From contig NZ_JAULRU010000583.1 of the NCBI RefSeq assembly GCF_030518155.1, forward strand, positions 124,001-188,000: a stretch of DNA of 64,000 nucleotides, read 5' to 3'. Positions 1 to 12,072 of the stretch are shown here, piece by piece. Origin of the DNA: Gilvimarinus gilvus. Lineage in GTDB: Bacteria > Pseudomonadota > Gammaproteobacteria > Pseudomonadales > Cellvibrionaceae. Under the pieces are notes generated by a model. It was not told the origin of the DNA, did not search any database, and saw nothing but the letters and a program-made list of their open reading frames with translations. The translations under genes and the position numbers were made by a program. Position 1 is the stretch's first letter. Each line of letters opens with the position of its first letter.

Positions 1-1630
<1,630 letters not shown>

Positions 1631-1735
1631 CTATGATTCCCTGCGAATTGTCGGTGATAGATAAAGAGCGGGCATTATAGGGGGTAGGCCGCGTGATACC
1701 AAGGGTTGAGTCGTGCAAATAATCGCTAAAAGAGG

Positions 1736-1764
1736 TTGATTTGGGTGGAGGTTTGGCATAAAAT
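1736..1764 (+). promoter_or_regulatory. Sigma70-type promoter for rplU-rpmA
   Basis: TTGATT at 1736-1741 and TAAAAT at 1759-1764 are separated by 17 bases, about 80 bases before the rplU start and inside the leuS/rplU divergent gap. Both boxes are close to consensus. Called by eye. Confidence 0.5.
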
Positions 1765-1847
1765 CGCCGCCCCTAATACGGCTCAAGTCTATAAAACGCG
1801 TGGCAACCCCTCGTTACTTCGTGCCGTCCAAGCGCATTGGAGCAGTT

Positions 1848-2159
1848 ATGTACGCAATTTTTGAAAGCGGTGGCAAACAGCATCGCGTAGTGGAAGGCGA
1901 AACCCTGAAGCTCGAAAAAATCGAAGTCGCCACCGGCGAAAAAATCGAATTCGACAAAGTTTATCTGGTAGCTAACGGCGGCGACGTAAAAATCGGTGCG
2001 CCTGTTGTAGACGGTGCCAAGGTAACTGCCGAGGTAGTTACTCACGGTCGTGCGGACAAGGTGAAAATCATCAAATTCCGTCGTCGTAAGCACTCTATGA
2101 AGCGCCAGGGCCACCGTCAGTGGTACACTGAAGTTAAAATCACCGGTATCAAAGGTTAA
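1848..2159 (+). CDS. rplU: 50S ribosomal protein L21
   Basis: Large-subunit protein of 103 residues that binds 23S rRNA. The sequence begins [14 protein letters not shown], the classic L21 start, and carries the basic stretch [19 protein letters not shown] near the C terminus. The ATG at 1848 is chosen because it gives the family N terminus and has GGAG about 7 bases upstream. The frame is open back to 1800, but that extension is not L21-like. The gene is cotranscribed with rpmA, which starts 14 bases after its stop. Confidence 0.97.
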   Translation: MYAIFESGGKQHRVVEGETLKLEKIEVATGEKIEFDKVYLVANGGDVKIGAPVVDGAKVTAEVVTHGRADKVKIIKFRRRKHSMKRQGHRQWYTEVKITGIKG

Positions 2160-2173
2160 GCAGGAGTTTACTC

Positions 2174-2431
2174 ATGGCTCATAAAAAAGCAGGCGGTAGT
2201 ACACGCAACGGTCGCGATTCGGAAAGTAAACGCCTTGGTGTAAAGCGCTTTGGCGGTGAAGCTGTATCGGCCGGTTCTATCATTGTTCGTCAACGTGGCA
2301 CCAAGTTCCACGCTGGTGTAAACGTGGGTATTGGTAAAGACCACACCCTGTTTGCTAAAGCAGACGGCACTGTAAAATTTGAAGTCAAAGGTGACAAAAA
2401 CCGCCGCTTCGTTTCCATCGAAGCTGTGTAA
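2174..2431 (+). CDS. rpmA: 50S ribosomal protein L27
   Basis: Large-subunit protein of 85 residues whose N-terminal tail reaches the peptidyl-transferase centre. The start [16 protein letters not shown] is the typical processed-free L27 N terminus of gammaproteobacteria, followed by the conserved [20 protein letters not shown] core. An AGGAG ribosome binding site sits just before the ATG. It is the second gene of the rplU-rpmA operon and is followed by a strong terminator. Confidence 0.98.
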   Translation: MAHKKAGGSTRNGRDSESKRLGVKRFGGEAVSAGSIIVRQRGTKFHAGVNVGIGKDHTLFAKADGTVKFEVKGDKNRRFVSIEAV

Positions 2432-2483
2432 GTCACTCTTGGTCGGCTGCTAAGCAGCCATTCGGCGCAAGCCGTTTAGAAAG

Positions 2484-2513
2484 AGCCCCGTCGATTACCG
2501 ATGGGGCTTTTTT
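2484..2513 (+). terminator. Rho-independent terminator after rpmA
   Basis: A 10-base-pair stem (AGCCCCGTCG with CGATGGGGCT, one G-T pair) around the loop ATTAC is followed by a run of T. It separates the ribosomal protein pair from obgE. Confidence 0.85.
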
Positions 2514-2565
2514 GTTGATAGACTCACAGAAAGGTCGGGCTGTGAGTGGTGAATTACCGGCCTAA

Positions 2566-3783
<1,218 letters not shown>

Positions 3784-3834
3784 TTCTTCGCATTAAGAGT
3801 CGGTCTTTCAGTGGAACGGTAAGAGAACGAGCGA

Positions 3835-4956
3835 ATGTCAAAACGTCAGGAGTTAGGTCAAGCTAAGCGTTGGGTGGTTAAAATTGGTAGCGCGCTGCTG
3901 ACCGATGATGGCAAAGGGTTGGACTATGCAGCCATTTCGCACTGGGTGTCGCAAATCGCAGCACTCAAAAAGCGTGGCATTGAGTTGGTGCTCGTTTCCT
4001 CTGGCGCCGTAGCCGCCGGAATGACACGTCTGGGCTGGACGCAAAGGCCCACCGAGATTCATCTGCTACAAGCCGCCGCCGCCGTGGGGCAGATGGGCCT
4101 CATTCAAAATTACGAGTCTGAGTTCTCGCAATTTGGCTTACACACCGCGCAAGTATTGCTCGATCACGATGATCTCTCCTCCCGTGAACGCTATCTCAAT
4201 GGCCGTTCAACTCTGCGTGCCCTAATGGATCTTAATGTGATCCCCATCGTTAATGAAAACGACACAGTCGTGACCGATGAAATCCGATTTGGCGACAACG
4301 ATACATTAGGGGCTCTGGTTGCGAATCTGATTGATGCCGATGTTTTGGTCATAATGACGGATCAGGATGGGATGTATACCGCTGATCCTCGCACCCATGC
4401 TGACGCTGAGCTGATCAGTGAAATGGCTGCTGCCGACGCTCGACTCGATGCTATGGCAGGTGATGGCGGTAGTTTGGGGCGTGGAGGCATGATTACTAAA
4501 GTGCGGGCAGCTCGTGTTGCCGCTCGCTCAGGCGCCGATACCATTATTGTCGGAGGTCGGCAGGATTCGGTGTTAACTCGCCTGGCCGATGGTGAAAGCC
4601 TCGGTACTTATCTGTGGGCTGATCAAGAGCCACAGGCCGCGCGCAAACGTTGGATCGCCGGTCACTTACAGTCGCGCGGGACGTTGGTCTTGGATGACGG
4701 CGCTGTAGCGGTATTACAAAAACAAGGTAAAAGTTTGTTGCCGGTTGGCGTAAAACAGGTGATAGGTGATTTTAAGCGCGGTGAAATGGTCGTATGCAAG
4801 AACTTGCAAGGTCGTGAAGTGGGCAGAGGGCTTGTCAACTATCACGCATCGGATGCCCGCCAGATTATCGGGCACCCTAGTTCACAGATAGCGGAACGCC
4901 TTGGTTATCAAGGCGATGCAGAGCTGATTCATCGCGATAATCTGGTTATTGTTTAG
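3835..4956 (+). CDS. proB: Glutamate 5-kinase
   Basis: First enzyme of proline synthesis: phosphorylates L-glutamate to glutamyl 5-phosphate with ATP. Length is 373 residues, the normal two-domain size. The amino-acid kinase domain begins [18 protein letters not shown] and includes [19 protein letters not shown] and [16 protein letters not shown] domain fills roughly residues 280-370. It is downstream of obgE and convergent with the hydrolase gene that follows. Confidence 0.97.
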   Translation: MSKRQELGQAKRWVVKIGSALLTDDGKGLDYAAISHWVSQIAALKKRGIELVLVSSGAVAAGMTRLGWTQRPTEIHLLQAAAAVGQMGLIQNYESEFSQFGLHTAQVLLDHDDLSSRERYLNGRSTLRALMDLNVIPIVNENDTVVTDEIRFGDNDTLGALVANLIDADVLVIMTDQDGMYTADPRTHADAELISEMAAADARLDAMAGDGGSLGRGGMITKVRAARVAARSGADTIIVGGRQDSVLTRLADGESLGTYLWADQEPQAARKRWIAGHLQSRGTLVLDDGAVAVLQKQGKSLLPVGVKQVIGDFKRGEMVVCKNLQGREVGRGLVNYHASDARQIIGHPSSQIAERLGYQGDAELIHRDNLVIV

Positions 4957-5041
4957 GTTTGCAGTTTCGTTTGTGTCTGAGGTTTTCCCTCACAGCGTAA
5001 TATTCGTGTGTCCGTGCCGGGATCTGGAAGTCTGGGGCCAA

Positions 5042-6367
5042 TTATTCTTCGGCATTTAAATCGTTAAACTGACCCATAAAAAAACCAAAGCATGCAGCGA
5101 AGGAAAAGTGCCCCCCGCGCTCACAATTCTCGCTGAGCATCTTCGATTCCTGGTGCAGGCTGGACGCAACAATAGATGTTAAATACGCCGATACTTTGTC
5201 ATTGAAAATATCGCCATGGTCTTTGATAAAGCTAGCATCGGTGCTTAAAAATACGATGGGGTCTTGTGCGGAGCACGGCAGCCGGGCCGTTAATGGATTG
5301 TGCGTTGTTGCGCTCTTGTCTTCGCAGTAGTCATGAAACTTCCACTCTCCCAACGGCTGGTCGTACGGATCCCTACGGTTATTTCGGTTGAGTGTTATCG
5401 CGCCAGTCCAAAATCGTTCATAGTTGCCAATTGTTGTAATGTCGAGATTGTGTTCGGAAAACTTATACAGTTTATCTTGATAATAGCGTTCAAAATCGAC
5501 TTCCTCCCAACCTAAGGCGGCAATGGACTGTCCGACTGGGAAATACACATGAGTTGCCTGGTCTCCCTTTGAACTAATAACATGTAGGAGCTCCGACTGC
5601 GGCGATGACTGCTCAGCAAAACGCATACTATGCTCTTTTAAGGCAAAAATTTGATTGGCTTCTATGGCTGGGTTAAGCAGTACGACGCCCTCGCCAATAG
5701 GGGGTGTGGCCTTGCCATTGGACATTCCGGTAATCATCTTAGTTAATAATATATTGTCTACCGCCGACAAAGTCATTGCGCCGCCAAAACTGTGGCCGGC
5801 AATCAGCAAAATATTATCAGGTTTACGTGCATCAATTTCCGCCAGCTTCAGAATGACTGACGAAACACCGTTCGCGCCGATTTCTTCGGCTACCGATTTT
5901 CTTGCCCAATAGGTAAGGTATTCAGAGCCCGCACCGTATAAAGATTTGCCTCTCCAACCGATGTAAACCCCCATAAGCTTGCGCTCACCCAGAATATTAG
6001 CACTGCCAATTTTGTTGAGCACCTGGCGAAAACTTTTTACATTGCGGTCGTCGTTGCTGGCATTGTGTAGCCAGCCGTGAACAAAAACGACCACTGCTAC
6101 CCCTGAATCCTCGCTTGCGTAAGACTCTATGCGGCTCACAATGTCCTCGGTTTTACGCCGGTCAAATTGATTGCCTCGCTCGGAGAACTCAATAAAACTC
6201 AATTCGAAATTGTCATGTTCTTCAATATAAGACTCTGCGCACGTTTGCCGGCAGTTGGCGGGTGGCTCGGTTCGCCAGGCGGTACTCCGGGTGCAGGAAA
6301 CCGTTAACGCCACCAATATGCCGGCGCCAAGGAGGAGTGCAAGTACACGAACAAACTTGCTGGGCAT
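5042..6367 (-). CDS. Alpha/beta hydrolase, probable lipoprotein
   Basis: Predicted serine hydrolase of unknown substrate, about 441 residues. The N terminus is a hydrophobic signal (VLALLLGAGILVALTVSC) ending in a cysteine that could be lipidated, although threonine at -3 is not ideal. HGW near residue 97 is the oxyanion region and GHSFGG near residue 191-196 is the nucleophile elbow, with serine as nucleophile. I chose the ATG at 6367, five bases after the upstream stop. A GTG at 6379 in the same frame would overlap that stop. It is the last gene of a four-gene operon with DUF4331, GMC and cytochrome c genes, which suggests hydrolysis of an ester or lactone made or consumed by the oxidoreductase. 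The family is clear; the role is inference. Confidence 0.75.
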   Translation of the reverse strand: MPSKFVRVLALLLGAGILVALTVSCTRSTAWRTEPPANCRQTCAESYIEEHDNFELSFIEFSERGNQFDRRKTEDIVSRIESYASEDSGVAVVVFVHGWLHNASNDDRNVKSFRQVLNKIGSANILGERKLMGVYIGWRGKSLYGAGSEYLTYWARKSVAEEIGANGVSSVILKLAEIDARKPDNILLIAGHSFGGAMTLSAVDNILLTKMITGMSNGKATPPIGEGVVLLNPAIEANQIFALKEHSMRFAEQSSPQSELLHVISSKGDQATHVYFPVGQSIAALGWEEVDFERYYQDKLYKFSEHNLDITTIGNYERFWTGAITLNRNNRRDPYDQPLGEWKFHDYCEDKSATTHNPLTARLPCSAQDPIVFLSTDASFIKDHGDIFNDKVSAYLTSIVASSLHQESKMLSENCERGGHFSFAACFGFFMGQFNDLNAEE

Positions 6368-6372
6368 AGTGC

Positions 6373-7332
6373 TCACCACGGCTCGGCCAGATAAGGAAAC
6401 TCGCTTAAAAACGGCTTGTCATTGGTGTCCTTGCGAGGCCACTCCCAAGTTCGTACATCGCCCAGCGATAGTTCCCACAGCAGGCAGTCACCTACTTTGC
6501 AAGTAAGTGCGGCAACGTCATCGGTTAGCATGCGGCCATTGGGGAAGCCCGGGGAAAACTTTGTGCTAAATATCATGACGTCCGGGAACTTATCATAGTC
6601 GCGAATCGCAAAAAGTGGTGCAAGTTTTGACATAAGTATGCCGTCGATAAAGCCGGGGTCGTTATGTTTTTTGTTGATGGCTTCAAGGTGCTGGGCGGGC
6701 TCCAATGTGTTGAGGAAGTCTAACCGAGGCTGCATGGTTCGGTTAGACCGCCCCACATGATCTATTTTCTTTCCGTGTTTTACAATATCACCCCACATAA
6801 CAAAGTTATGCTGTTCGGCAGCGAATTCGGTGATGGGGATTGTAACAGCCATGGCGACCACGTTAGAGCCAAAAAACTTCGGAAATATAAAGGGGTCGTC
6901 TCGCACGCCGGTAAACACACGAATATTCTCAGAATCCTTCAAAGTGCCGCTTTTCTCTAAAGCCGTAAGGGATGCGTTGTTATCCAGGTGAAAAGCAAGA
7001 GTCGCGTCGGGGTGGATGTGAGACGGGCTGCTAATGCTGCCCCCGTAGCGTAATTTTTGCTGAGGATTATCAAAGCTCACCTCAGACGACAAGTCAAAAT
7101 GTACCCGGTAGGTTTGCTCTGACAAGTGATCAATGGGTGGTGGCTTTTTTAGGCCTGGGTGGGTGGTTAGGATAACAACGAGATTGCCCTTGTGTGGAAA
7201 CACAAATAGCCCCGATAGACTTTGGGTCGGCTCTCCGTTAAAAACCGGGTCCGCATGATCTGAGGCCAAGCTTAATGAGCAGGCACAGCCTAGTATGCTT
7301 ACTAGTAAGTAGCAAAGGTAAAGTTTTTTCAT
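6373..7332 (-). CDS. DUF4331 domain protein, secreted
   Basis: Exported protein of 319 residues with no assigned function in its family. A signal peptide covers residues 1-23 (YLLVSILGCACSLSLASDHADP). The DUF4331 signatures are visible: SDHADP at the mature N terminus, GVRDDPFIFPKFFGSN in the middle, the KKIDHVGRSNRTMQPRL region, and GRMLTDDVAAL ... FPYLAEPW at the end. It starts two bases after the GMC gene stop, so the two are almost certainly coupled. The DUF assignment is from motif recall. Confidence 0.75.
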   Translation of the reverse strand: MKKLYLCYLLVSILGCACSLSLASDHADPVFNGEPTQSLSGLFVFPHKGNLVVILTTHPGLKKPPPIDHLSEQTYRVHFDLSSEVSFDNPQQKLRYGGSISSPSHIHPDATLAFHLDNNASLTALEKSGTLKDSENIRVFTGVRDDPFIFPKFFGSNVVAMAVTIPITEFAAEQHNFVMWGDIVKHGKKIDHVGRSNRTMQPRLDFLNTLEPAQHLEAINKKHNDPGFIDGILMSKLAPLFAIRDYDKFPDVMIFSTKFSPGFPNGRMLTDDVAALTCKVGDCLLWELSLGDVRTWEWPRKDTNDKPFLSEFPYLAEPW

Positions 7333-7334
7333 GG

Positions 7335-9209
7335 TTAGCTCTTGTGGCTTTGGAATATCACGTCGGCGGCCTTTTCAGCGGCAACGTAAATAGAGGTGAC
7401 GATAAAAAAACCGGGAATGCGGGGAAAAATTGACGCGTCTACCACGCGCAAATTGCCAATACCGCGAACCTGAAAATTGCTGTTGAGTACAGCCATAGGA
7501 TCGTCGTCACGGCCAATTTTGCAGGTGCAGGAAGCGTGGTGCCCCCAGGCGCGGTTGCGTACAAACTCAGCCAGTTCGGCGTCGCTTTGCTTGTCTTGCC
7601 CCGGAAGTTCCTCTTCGGCGATTAAGCCTTTGTCAATCAGAGGCTTCGTCATGCTTCGGACAAAGCGAATACCTTCCACCACGGAGGCGAGATCGGCACC
7701 GGTATCGTCATTACCCTCATCGAAATAGCGGAAGTTAATGTAGGGTCGGTCAAGTGGGTCATTGGAGGCGAGTGTTACGTAGCCTGCGGTGTTGTTTGTG
7801 TGTGCTTTCAATATTGCCCAAGTGAGATAGTTCAGATTTTTAATTAGCTTAGAGTAGCCGGGAAAATAGCCTTTAAATTCGGCGAGCAGCGCAAAGCAAA
7901 ATAAATCGGGCAAAGGGCGAGAGGGCAGTGAACGTTTAATGGCAGCCAGCACAGCGCCGTTAGTTGTGTATACGCCTTTACCTTTTAACCATTCTTGATG
8001 CTGCGGATCTTTAGTGTCGTAATTGGCGTCTTTGAGTACTTCCCAGTTGTCAAAGTTCATCCGGTTAACGACACCGACTTCGTAGCGGTCCTGTAAGTTT
8101 TTGCCAACCCCCGGTAGGTGTAGCTTGCATTCAATGGCGTGTGTCTCTAACTCTTCTCGATCGCCAATGCCGGAGAGCATAAGCAGTTGAGGCGTATTAA
8201 ACGCGCCGCCAGCCAGAATAACTTCTTTAGCGGCGTAAACCTCGCGTACCTCTCCCACTTCCCCGCTTGGGTACTGGTAAGCCCGGTACAGCTTTTCACC
8301 CTTGCGGTATTCTACGCCGCGGGCATTGAGCTGCTCATCAATAATAACCCGGGTAACCAGCGCATTGGTTTCAATGGTAAGGCGCTCGGGGTATTTCTTC
8401 GCCACATCGAGCAAGCGTTCGCGAGTGCCGTGTCGTTTGTGTTTGCCGGTGGCAAGTGGTGGGTAGCGCAATCCTGTGGCATTGTTTTTCACAAGGCGCC
8501 AGTCGTTGGGGTCACCTGCTCCGCGTTTTATCCAACCCAGTCGTTGCCATAGCCTTGGCAGCATACGTAAGCCAACCGCACCTTGTTCCTCTAAGGAGTC
8601 GACTAAAGCGTGATCTTTCAGGACATATTCAATTGGAATGGCTTTTTCGGTTCTGAACCAGCCAGAGAAACCGTGGCGCGATGGATTGAACTTGAAGAGT
8701 TTGTAAATCCAGCGCCATACCGGTCGGTAGTGGCAATCCTCCAATTTCTCGAAATAGGATCGCATGGTGTCCGAGTTCCAGCTGTCGTCACCGGTAAGCT
8801 CGGCAATATCGTCCCAATCTTGATTGTGAGGGTAGACCGTAATCATGGCGTTGTGGGCTGTGCAGCCGCCCAGACAACCCGCCCGAGGGTAGAGTACGCC
8901 GTTAACAGGTTGCCCTAAGTATTCAGGGGAGTACTTAGGATCTTTCTTTTGTTGCGTTTGATCAGAGTAATGACGAACAAAGTAATCCCAACGCATTTCA
9001 TTGTTTTCGGTTGAAAAGGCGTGAAAAACCGGCACTTCATAGTCTTCGGGTAGCCGGTTTTCGGTGCTGACCTGATCACTACCCTTGTGTTTGACCGGGT
9101 CTTGTCCGGACTCCAATACCAGTACCCGAGCCCCGTATTCAGCCAGGCGCGCCGCTACCGTGCCACCACCTGCGCCGGACCCGACAACAATATAATCGTA
9201 CTCGCTCAT
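7335..9209 (-). CDS. GMC family FAD-dependent oxidoreductase
   Basis: Flavoprotein of 624 residues in the glucose-methanol-choline family, which oxidises alcohol groups. The FAD-binding GSGAGGG lies at residues 10-16, with VLESG at the end of the second strand. LYPRAGCLGGCTAHNAM is the second GMC signature, and AWGHHASCTCKIG near the C terminus carries the active-site histidine region, followed by VRGIGNLRVVDASIFPRIPG. No signal peptide is seen. It lies 15 bases after the diheme cytochrome gene, its likely electron acceptor. The substrate is not readable; sterol, sugar, alcohol or terpenoid are all possible. Confidence 0.9.
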   Translation of the reverse strand: MSEYDYIVVGSGAGGGTVAARLAEYGARVLVLESGQDPVKHKGSDQVSTENRLPEDYEVPVFHAFSTENNEMRWDYFVRHYSDQTQQKKDPKYSPEYLGQPVNGVLYPRAGCLGGCTAHNAMITVYPHNQDWDDIAELTGDDSWNSDTMRSYFEKLEDCHYRPVWRWIYKLFKFNPSRHGFSGWFRTEKAIPIEYVLKDHALVDSLEEQGAVGLRMLPRLWQRLGWIKRGAGDPNDWRLVKNNATGLRYPPLATGKHKRHGTRERLLDVAKKYPERLTIETNALVTRVIIDEQLNARGVEYRKGEKLYRAYQYPSGEVGEVREVYAAKEVILAGGAFNTPQLLMLSGIGDREELETHAIECKLHLPGVGKNLQDRYEVGVVNRMNFDNWEVLKDANYDTKDPQHQEWLKGKGVYTTNGAVLAAIKRSLPSRPLPDLFCFALLAEFKGYFPGYSKLIKNLNYLTWAILKAHTNNTAGYVTLASNDPLDRPYINFRYFDEGNDDTGADLASVVEGIRFVRSMTKPLIDKGLIAEEELPGQDKQSDAELAEFVRNRAWGHHASCTCKIGRDDDPMAVLNSNFQVRGIGNLRVVDASIFPRIPGFFIVTSIYVAAEKAADVIFQSHKS

Positions 9210-9224
9210 GTGACAATCCTTTGC

Positions 9225-11777
9225 TTACATGGTTTTAAGGAATTCAATCAAAGCATACTTTTCTTGATCCGTAAGGGGTGTTTCCTCTTCGCTATCGGGC
9301 AGGTAGTCGGTGCCGAAATAATGCCCCTTATTGGTTACGTAATCGGGGCAGGAGCTGCCTTGATACAGTGGCTCGACCAAATTGGCGAATATCGTTTTGG
9401 CCTGTTCATCCGACGCGCCATGTGGCAGTTTCTTCAAGTCCTTGATGATTTTTACCAATAACTTTATTCGGTCTTTATCAATGTTACTTATATCCGTATT
9501 GTAGATAAGGTTAACGGGGGTTCCGGCGGGAATAGGGCCTAATGTAATACCATCGGATGAGAACAGCTTGGGCAACAGCTTACTCAAAATACCGTCAAAT
9601 TCGGCGACGAAGTTAGGTAGGTACCCCGGTGTGATATTTAAATAACTTGTTTGCTGAGTGACCTGAATGTAGCCCGGGTGTTTTTTCCCGGAGCGGGTAA
9701 TCACGTCAAACGGATAGTCATAGTCGTAACTGTCGTCCTGGCCGGAGTGAGCGCGACGCTCGGGCCACAGCAGTCTTTCAACCGAGGCCTCAAATGATTT
9801 CATGCGCGCCTCTACTGTGCCTTCATACTCAAAAGGCCCCAGTGCGTTATTAAGCAGGAAGGGGGCGGACGACCATAAACTGATTAATGAAGCGGGGCGA
9901 GTATAGCCGCGACCGCCACCAGGCATGGCGAAATCGCGGACCTCACCGGTATAGGGGTTTTGCACCTGAATGTTGCCCACTGCAGGCAGTGATTTGTATG
10001 AGCTGGATGAGAAGTTATCCCAGATGTCACCGGCCAGCGCATTGCGTGCTAAAGGGCTGCAGGCATTGGTTTCGAGCAGCGTGACCGGCACGCGAAGCTC
10101 AGTGGAAAGAAAGTTGTTCTGCAGAAAGTTATCTTCCTGTACAACTTCTTGCATGGCAGTTTTGAACTGATCGGTTTTACTGTGCTGCCAGTAATCGTTC
10201 CAACACTTCAGGTAATCACCGTTAACGCAGCCCTTGTTGGGGAAGTAATCTTTAAAGACATAGTCGGGCAGTTTCGATGAGTGGCAGCGGGCGCAAGTCT
10301 CGGCAAAAACCTTTTTACCTTCCGCCAGTACCGATTCGTCATCGCTTAAATAGTTTTCCCCGCCAGGGGCATTTGCCAAATAATCGGGTTCAGCACTGCC
10401 TAAGAAAAACAGCGCGACGTCTGCGGTTTGTTCCTCGTTTGCACGCCAATAGGTTGAATTTTTCTGTGCGGTTGCAATCGGGAAGGGGGTGATTTTCTTA
10501 CCGCCAACAACGGGCCTGAAGTGTTCAACCCACTCCTCGCTGAACAGCCCTATGTTGACGTATACCCGGTTCAGAGCGCCCAGGGCACCCACCGAATCGG
10601 CGCCGTCTTTCAACACTCTTGGGGTATAGACAGTGTCCGGGGCATCATAAAACTGACTCAGCGCATGGTCGTCGGGTAGGTAATCATTCAGTTGTTTGTT
10701 GTTCTGCTCCGGTCCTTCAATTTTCTCTTGGCCCCATTTGGTTGCCAGTTCCAGGCGCGATGCCAGGTTGTAAATGGCGTTCATTGTGCGCGGGTTATTA
10801 ATATAATCGGTTGAGACAAGAGAGGTATCCAGCGCACCAGGTTTAGAAGCGTGGAATAGCTGTTTTAAGTAATTATCTTCGTCTTTATCCCACAGCAAAA
10901 TGCGGTCTACCCAGAAGTATTGTGCCCCCGGGTTAGAGTTTAAGTTGGACCACTCAGGGTTATTAAAGTCTTGCGGTGGATTGGTTGGGTTGGGGCCAAC
11001 GTGACAGAAGCCGCACGACATACCAACCCGATAGGGGCGTACCAGATCTTTATTGTCATAATATTCCGGGTCAGTGTAATAGCGCACCGGGTCCCAGTTG
11101 GCCTCGGCTGTTTCATCAAACTCCGGATTGGGAAACAAGCGCAGACCTACAATGCCAGTGCCGTATCCATAGTAGGAGCCGACTTCAATATTTTCGCCTC
11201 GGGCGCCAATTTTCACACCTGGATAGGCTTCGCTGTCTGCAAAGGGGTCGGGGGCGCAGCTGTCGTCCCGAATATCCAGCCACAGACCGTAGCGATCGGC
11301 TTGTGGACCGTTTGGTTTTTCAAAGCACGGTTCATTGACCACCCCTAAATACTCCCAACGATTATCACGGCTGTAGCCTAAGCTTGGGTGGTTGGAAATG
11401 GTTTTTAACAGGTCAGCGTTGCCGAACGTGAATTGACTCAGCTCGTCCCAAAAACGGTCGTTGCCCGCCGTCCAGACAATCCAGTTGTTGCGCCCGCGCG
11501 CGAATCGATCGACGGCGTCTTGCTCGCTAATACCGGGGAAGAAAGGCTCGAGTCGCGCTTGGAGCGCGGCCGGGTTTTTGGAGATGCCGTAGTCCATGTC
11601 CGCGTAATAGTCGACGGTAGAGCCTGAGAGTTGCTCCTTCGTTACGCCAACGCACTGCGCTTCATCAAGAATTTCCCCCGCTCCTTTGCCGCAGGGTGAG
11701 GGTGCCTCAGAGCATCCCGCCAAAATGCTGAGAGTGCCCCAGAAAACCGTATGGACAGCAAAACTTAATACCTTCAT
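9225..11777 (-). CDS. Large diheme cytochrome c lipoprotein (RoxA/MauG-like region)
   Basis: Periplasmic or membrane-anchored electron carrier or oxygenase of about 850 residues. The signal ends in the lipobox LAGC (Cys22). Two CXXCH heme sites are present: CGFCH near 255-259 and CARCH near 495-499. The stretch INNPRTMNAIYNL and the later RPASLISLWSSAPFLLNN resemble regions of the MauG/RoxA superfamily, so a catalytic heme is possible. The ATG at 11777 is preferred over an upstream in-frame GTG at 11801 because AAGGGGA lies just ahead of it and it gives a clean signal peptide. It is the first gene of the cytochrome-GMC-DUF4331-hydrolase operon. Cytochrome identity is firm; the RoxA comparison is inference. 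Confidence 0.8.
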   Translation of the reverse strand: MKVLSFAVHTVFWGTLSILAGCSEAPSPCGKGAGEILDEAQCVGVTKEQLSGSTVDYYADMDYGISKNPAALQARLEPFFPGISEQDAVDRFARGRNNWIVWTAGNDRFWDELSQFTFGNADLLKTISNHPSLGYSRDNRWEYLGVVNEPCFEKPNGPQADRYGLWLDIRDDSCAPDPFADSEAYPGVKIGARGENIEVGSYYGYGTGIVGLRLFPNPEFDETAEANWDPVRYYTDPEYYDNKDLVRPYRVGMSCGFCHVGPNPTNPPQDFNNPEWSNLNSNPGAQYFWVDRILLWDKDEDNYLKQLFHASKPGALDTSLVSTDYINNPRTMNAIYNLASRLELATKWGQEKIEGPEQNNKQLNDYLPDDHALSQFYDAPDTVYTPRVLKDGADSVGALGALNRVYVNIGLFSEEWVEHFRPVVGGKKITPFPIATAQKNSTYWRANEEQTADVALFFLGSAEPDYLANAPGGENYLSDDESVLAEGKKVFAETCARCHSSKLPDYVFKDYFPNKGCVNGDYLKCWNDYWQHSKTDQFKTAMQEVVQEDNFLQNNFLSTELRVPVTLLETNACSPLARNALAGDIWDNFSSSSYKSLPAVGNIQVQNPYTGEVRDFAMPGGGRGYTRPASLISLWSSAPFLLNNALGPFEYEGTVEARMKSFEASVERLLWPERRAHSGQDDSYDYDYPFDVITRSGKKHPGYIQVTQQTSYLNITPGYLPNFVAEFDGILSKLLPKLFSSDGITLGPIPAGTPVNLIYNTDISNIDKDRIKLLVKIIKDLKKLPHGASDEQAKTIFANLVEPLYQGSSCPDYVTNKGHYFGTDYLPDSEEETPLTDQEKYALIEFLKTM

Positions 11778-11948
11778 GGTAATCCCCTTCCGTGTGACCA
11801 AAAGACGCCGCCAGTCAGTGCTGGTGAATATTTTTGTGGTAAAGATGCCGCTCAGGGAGCGGGAGAGATGTACTGCATTGTCCCGGCTTCGCCCATTAAA
11901 TATGGCGCCAGATACATCGAGGGTAGGACAACATCCTGTTGCATAATC

Positions 11949-11977
11949 ACTTTAGCGGCATAGGACAATAGATGCAA
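11949..11977 (-). promoter_or_regulatory. Candidate promoter of the cytochrome/GMC operon
   Basis: On the minus strand TTGCAT (11972-11977) and TAAAGT (11949-11954) are 17 bases apart, about 170 bases before the cytochrome ATG. The surrounding 295-base gap (11778-12072) holds no convincing gene. It also has an 8-base inverted repeat, ATGTGGCA at 11987-11994 and TGCCACAT at 12019-12026, which could be an operator or a weak terminator for the zeta-like gene. Confidence 0.35.
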
Positions 11978-12072
11978 ATGAAATTTATGTGGCATATTAT
12001 TGCTAAAAATCATTTGGGTGCCACATATGTGCTCAGCGGACAATCTGCGGCGTTCGACATTCCCGCTGAAAA

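Noticed and set aside
11852-12043. 63-residue minus-strand frame as an antitoxin for the zeta-like gene
   Set aside because: It lies downstream of the kinase gene, lacks a ribosome site and has no epsilon-like features. The segment fits promoter sequence better.
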